Positions 42,497-45,479 of a stretch of 45,479 bases of DNA are shown here, piece after piece; positions within the stretch are counted from its first letter, which is position 1, and each line of letters starts with the position of its first letter. The stretch lies in NCBI GenBank assembly GCA_015711725.1, contig JACVIX010000008.1:1-45479 (forward strand). The letters are read 5' to 3'. The translations under genes were made by a program, and so were the position numbers. The notes beneath the pieces were generated by a model. That model was given only the letters and a program-made list of their open reading frames with translations, did no database searches and was not told where the DNA came from. The DNA comes from Candidatus Geothermincola primus. GTDB lineage: Bacteria; Actinomycetota; Geothermincolia; Geothermincolales; Geothermincolaceae.

Positions 42497-44860
42497 ATGG
42501 AAGAAGAGGTGCGTATAGGAGTTTATGTCTGTCATTGCGGTCTAAATATCGCCCAGACCGTAGACTGCGCCGAGGTGGCAGAGTATGCCTCCACCCTTCC
42601 TAACGTGGTGGTGGCCAAAGAGAATATGTATAGCTGCGCCGACCCTGGTCAGATACAGATCAAGGAAGACATCAAGGAATATAATCTCAATCGAGTTGTT
42701 GTAGCCGCATGCTCGGTTAAGATGCATGGCCCCACTTTTATGAATGTTTGCGAGGAAGCGGGGTTGAACCCTTACCTCTTCGAAATGGTGAATATACGGG
42801 AGCACTGCTCTTGGGTACACATGCAAGACAAAGATGGAGCCACTCGTAAAGCCAAAGATCAAATTCGAATGGCAGTTGAAAGAATCCAATATAACCGCCC
42901 CTTGCAAGATAGGCTGGTCCCCGTGAACAGAAAAGCTCTAGTTATAGGAGGAGGGGTCGCTGGGCTGCAATGCGCTCTGGATATCGCGGAGGGTGGCTAC
43001 CCCGTCTATTTGGTGGATAAGCAGCCCTACCTCGGCGGCATGGCTGTGGGAATGGATCGTTTGTTCGACAACATGGAAAGGGTCTCCTGCGTGGTCAACC
43101 CATTGATAATGAAAGTCATCAACCATCCACTTATCCATGTTTACACCAGCTGCGAGGTTGAAAATATAACTGGCTATGTTGGTAATTTTCACGTTAGCCT
43201 TAAAGTTACACCCCGTAAGGTAAATGAGAATTGCAATGCCTGCGGTCTATGCACGGAAGCATGTCCGATACAGGCAAAGAATGAATTCGACCGAGGTTTG
43301 AGCGAGAGAAGAGCCATCTATCTTCCCCATCCCCAAGCGATTCCCTACCTCTATTATATTGATAAAGAATTATGCGATGGTTGTGGCGCCTGCGTGGAGA
43401 TCTGCCCACAAAAAGCCATCGAACTGGACATGGAGGAAATTGAAGAATCTATCGATGTTGGAACCATTGTGGTGGCCATAGGCGCCCAGCCTTATTGTCC
43501 ACCGGAAGGTAATCGCTGGGGATACGACGGCGCAGGAGACATATTCACCGCTCCAGAGCTGGAACGCATGCTCCATCCTATGGGCCCCACCAAGGGACGC
43601 CCTTTGAGAAGAACCGATGGCCAAATGCCCTCAAGTATCGCATTTATCCAATGCGTAGGTTCTCGGGACCCACAAGAAAACCCCTGGTGTTCACGAATAT
43701 GCTGCATGAATACCATTAAAGAGGCTCTTATTATCAAGTACAGATTTCCATCCATAAAAATATCCGTGTATCACAATGATATAAGGTTGTATAAGAAAAA
43801 CCACGAGGACGCCTATCGCTTAGCCCGGGACTGGGGAGTCATCTTCATGCGCTCCCAAGTTGAGAAAGTAGTTGAGAAAGATGGCACGCTGGAAGTGCGG
43901 GCCCACGACGCAATAATCGGCGAGACGACTTCCCAGGAAGTAGATATGGTGGTCCTGGCCACTGGCTTAGTGCGCTCGGACGACGCTCAAAGATACCAGG
44001 ATATGCTGAAAATCCCTTCCAGCGCGGACGGATTTATGTTGGAGGCTCACCCTAAATTAAAACCGCTGGAAACAGCTATAGATGGCGTTATGCTGGCGGG
44101 TTTATGCCAATTTCCAAAAGATGTGGGGGACGCCATTCTGCAAGCAAGCGGTTCTGCCGCAAAGTGCCTAGGTTTGCTCTCTAAAGACCAGATAAAATTG
44201 GACGCCATCATCTCCACCATCGATCAGGAGAAGTGCACCGGCTGTTTAGTATGCGTCAAAAGATGCCCTTTCTCAGCTATAGTCACCGACGAAGTGGAGA
44301 TAGAGGGGAAGAAGAGAAAGCGGGCGCGGGTAATCGAGGCATCCTGTAAAGGGTGCGGAGTCTGCGCGGCGCGATGTAAACAGAAGGCAGTGGAAGCCCA
44401 GGGTTTCACCGATGATCAGATCTTCGCTCAGATAGACGCGGCTTTGGAGGAGAACCCTGAGGATAAGATCCTTGCCCTTGTCTGTCACTGGTGAACTTAC
44501 GGAGGTGCAGACCTGGCAGGTGTGTCGAGGTTACAGTATCCGGCAAATGTAAGAATGATCAGGGTGATGTGCACGGGAAGGATCAGCCAGGAGATGATTC
44601 TCCGTGCCTTCGAAAAAGGCGCTCCGCTGGTAATGGTGGGAGGATGTCACCCACCGGGAGATTGCCATTATATCAACGGAAATATTCAATGCGAAGAGAT
44701 GATAAATAAGTTGAAGGAAAAAGTGCTTCCTGAGAAGGGGATCGACCCGGAGAGGTTGAGGCTGGAATGGATTTCTTCAGCTGAAGGAGCGGTCTTCCAG
44801 AAGGTAATGAAGGAGATGTCTGAGCAATTGGATAAGATGAAAAAGGTGGTAGGAAAATGA
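42497..44860 (+). CDS. HdrA-MvhD fusion selenoprotein (UGA at 44492-44494 read as Sec)
   Basis: One frame of 787 residues, split by the ORF track at an in-frame TGA. Residues 1-140 are the HdrA N-terminal domain (YVCHCGLNIAQ...). The FAD domain has ALVIGGGVAGLQCALDIAEGG, then CNACGLCTEACPI and CDGCGACVEICPQKAI, FIQCVGSRDPQENPWCSRIC, and C-terminal ferredoxin motifs CTGCLVCVKRCPFSAI and CKGCGVCAARCKQKAV. After KILALVCHW the UGA is followed in frame by TYGGADLAGVSRLQYPANVR, then VMCTGR and GGCHPPGDCHY: exactly MvhD, whose motif is CxWC-SYAGADLAG. The MvhD piece has no start or ribosome binding site of its own at the proper N-terminus. Sec is about residue 666. ATG 42497 (AAAGGA upstream) is preferred over 42482. 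In this HdrA module, the Cys pair found in the next HdrA is reduced to one Cys. It overlaps the next gene by 4 nt. Confidence 0.88.
44507..44525 (+). promoter_or_regulatory. Putative bacterial SECIS element of the HdrA-MvhD gene
   Basis: Downstream of the UGA, ACCT (44511-44514) pairs with AGGT (44518-44521) around a GGC loop. Below a single G-G mismatch, GCA/TGT extends the stem by three more pairs (one a G-T wobble). Twenty nucleotides separate the UGA from the apical loop, and the loop starts with G. Both fit the bSECIS consensus as I recall it (16-37 nt spacing, a G in the first two loop bases). A competing hairpin AGGT-GCAG-ACCT (44503-44514) sits closer to the UGA. Confidence 0.6.
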
Positions 44861-45479
44861 GCCCCTTAATTTTCATCTGCACCACCAATGAGGAAAAGCT
44901 AGATGAATTGAAAAATCTCAAGAATTATCTGGAGGAGATGGGTTACGAGGTACTAATGGAGCGGGATTGCTGCTCCCCCCTTGGACAGTTGGCTATAAAG
45001 CAGAAGCTCGACGGAGAAGAAGGGATGGTTCTTGTCTGCGCTAGGGGATTGGGTCGAGATGCCTTTGAAGGCATAATCCATCCGGAGAATGAATTTTTCT
45101 CTTACAGCCTGGAGGAAGACCCCAAAGAGCTTGCCAACACTATTCATACTGAAGTCACCCTGGTATCACACGAAAAGGTGATTGACCTCAAGCCCCTTGA
45201 AAAAGTACTGGTTATAGGAGGGGGCGTGGGCGGAGTATTCGCCGCGCTGGACATAGCCGATCAAGGATATCCCGTGTTCATGGTGGAAAAGGATCCTTCC
45301 ATCGGAGGGATCATGGCCGCTTTAGACAAGACCTTCCCCACCATGGACTGTTCCATATGAATACTCGGGCCAAAGCTGGTGGAAACAGCTAAGCACAAGA
45401 GCATAGAGCTGATAACCAATACGGAAGTCCTCAACGTGGAGGGAGAGCCAGGAAGGTTTACGGTAACCTTATTACGTAA
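44857..45479 (+). CDS. HdrA selenoprotein (UGA at 45358-45360 read as Sec), cut by window edge
   Basis: Partial gene. The N-terminal 115 residues are a small alpha/beta domain rich in charged residues. The FAD-binding motif then follows: VLVIGGGVGGVFAALDIADQGYPVFMVEKDPSIGG, and DKTFPTMDCSI before the UGA at codon 168. In frame after it comes ILGPKLVETAKHKSIELITN and onward, with no stop to 45479. HdrA proteins have DCSxC-I-L-x-PK(M/L)V here, with the second Cys a known cluster ligand that is Sec in some methanogens. The whole alignment is kept if UGA is Sec. HdrA bifurcates electrons at its FAD between ferredoxin and a higher-potential acceptor. The ATG overlaps the previous stop (ATGA). The rest of the protein lies outside the window. 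Confidence 0.87.
45374..45390 (+). promoter_or_regulatory. Putative bacterial SECIS element of hdrA
   Basis: AGCTG-GTGGAAA-CAGCT forms a perfect 5-bp stem with a 7-nt loop beginning GU. The loop starts 18 nt after the UGA, within the expected spacing. The hairpin lies inside the coding sequence, as is normal for bacterial SECIS elements. Confidence 0.68.

Noticed and set aside
44492-44521. HdrA and MvhD as two separate genes, or a frameshifted/pseudogenised fusion
   Set aside because: The reading frame is unchanged across the TGA. The intervening codons encode conserved MvhD residues, and the downstream ORF alone lacks the N-terminal cluster motif. Selenocysteine explains all of this without a mutation.
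1-45479. tRNA or rRNA genes, selC, insertion sequences, integrases, phage genes
   Set aside because: None was recognised by eye in the intergenic regions. Sec machinery, which must exist if the Sec reading is right, is not in this window.

Overview
The window reads as a chromosomal segment of an anaerobic, probably thermophilic bacterium. The best guess is a deep-branching actinobacterial lineage of the Geothermincolia/OPB41 type. This is inference: it rests on the WYFAEG/EEYLTIQNPN extracellular repeats, which I associate with those genomes, the tlyA-nadK and xseB-dxs neighbourhoods, and the formate dehydrogenase/heterodisulfide-reductase electron-transfer genes. There are no rRNA or tRNA genes, insertion sequences, phage genes or CRISPR arrays, and gene density is high.

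Left part (1-11.3 kb). A minus-strand housekeeping run (xseB, dxs, tlyA, start of nadK) diverges from a polytopic GT87-like glycosyltransferase and a membrane-anchored M28 peptidase. Next come minus-strand genes for a small membrane protein plus a YjbQ/UPF0047 protein, an ACT-domain protein plus a phenylacetate-CoA-ligase-family enzyme, and an ABC-2 exporter pair. A gene-free AT-rich stretch of about 670 bp follows, ending in a good sigma-A-type promoter for a secreted M23 murein hydrolase.

Middle part (12-36 kb). A tightly packed minus-strand operon encodes a B12-binding radical SAM protein, a zinc-ribbon membrane protein, a TPR protein, a HAD-IIA phosphatase, a methyltransferase and a rhomboid protease. 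A four-gene set (DAO-type FAD oxidase, ferredoxin-BFD protein, FAD/NAD oxidoreductase, [2Fe-2S] protein) resembles the HcnABC/opine/hydroxyproline dehydrogenase family, with the BFD domain on a separate polypeptide. A very large secreted metallophosphoesterase carries four exact 315-bp-period repeats inserted inside its catalytic domain. DUF1015, holA, comEC, comEA, leuS, a ThiI/MnmA-like PP-loop protein and a phytoene-desaturase-like oxidoreductase follow.

Right part (37.4 kb to the end). A plus-strand operon encodes an HdrC-like/ferredoxin fusion, an MvhD-like protein, an FdhB-like Fe-S protein, formate dehydrogenase FdhA, a six-cluster polyferredoxin, an HdrA-like protein and a second HdrA. 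Two of these genes are broken in the ORF track by UGA codons that I interpret as selenocysteine. (1) The 670-aa HdrA ORF and the downstream 112-aa MvhD ORF are one reading frame joined by a UGA in the motif CHW-U-TYGGAD, giving an HdrA-MvhD fusion selenoprotein. (2) The last ORF ends at a UGA in DCSI-U-ILGPK and then stays open to the window edge, which is a selenocysteine HdrA. Each UGA is followed at the right distance by a hairpin with a G-starting loop, as expected of a bacterial SECIS. For each site, a paralogous module in the same operon has Cys at the same place. The operon probably encodes a formate-linked, flavin-based electron-bifurcating or confurcating complex. FdhA itself uses Cys at the molybdenum-ligand position.
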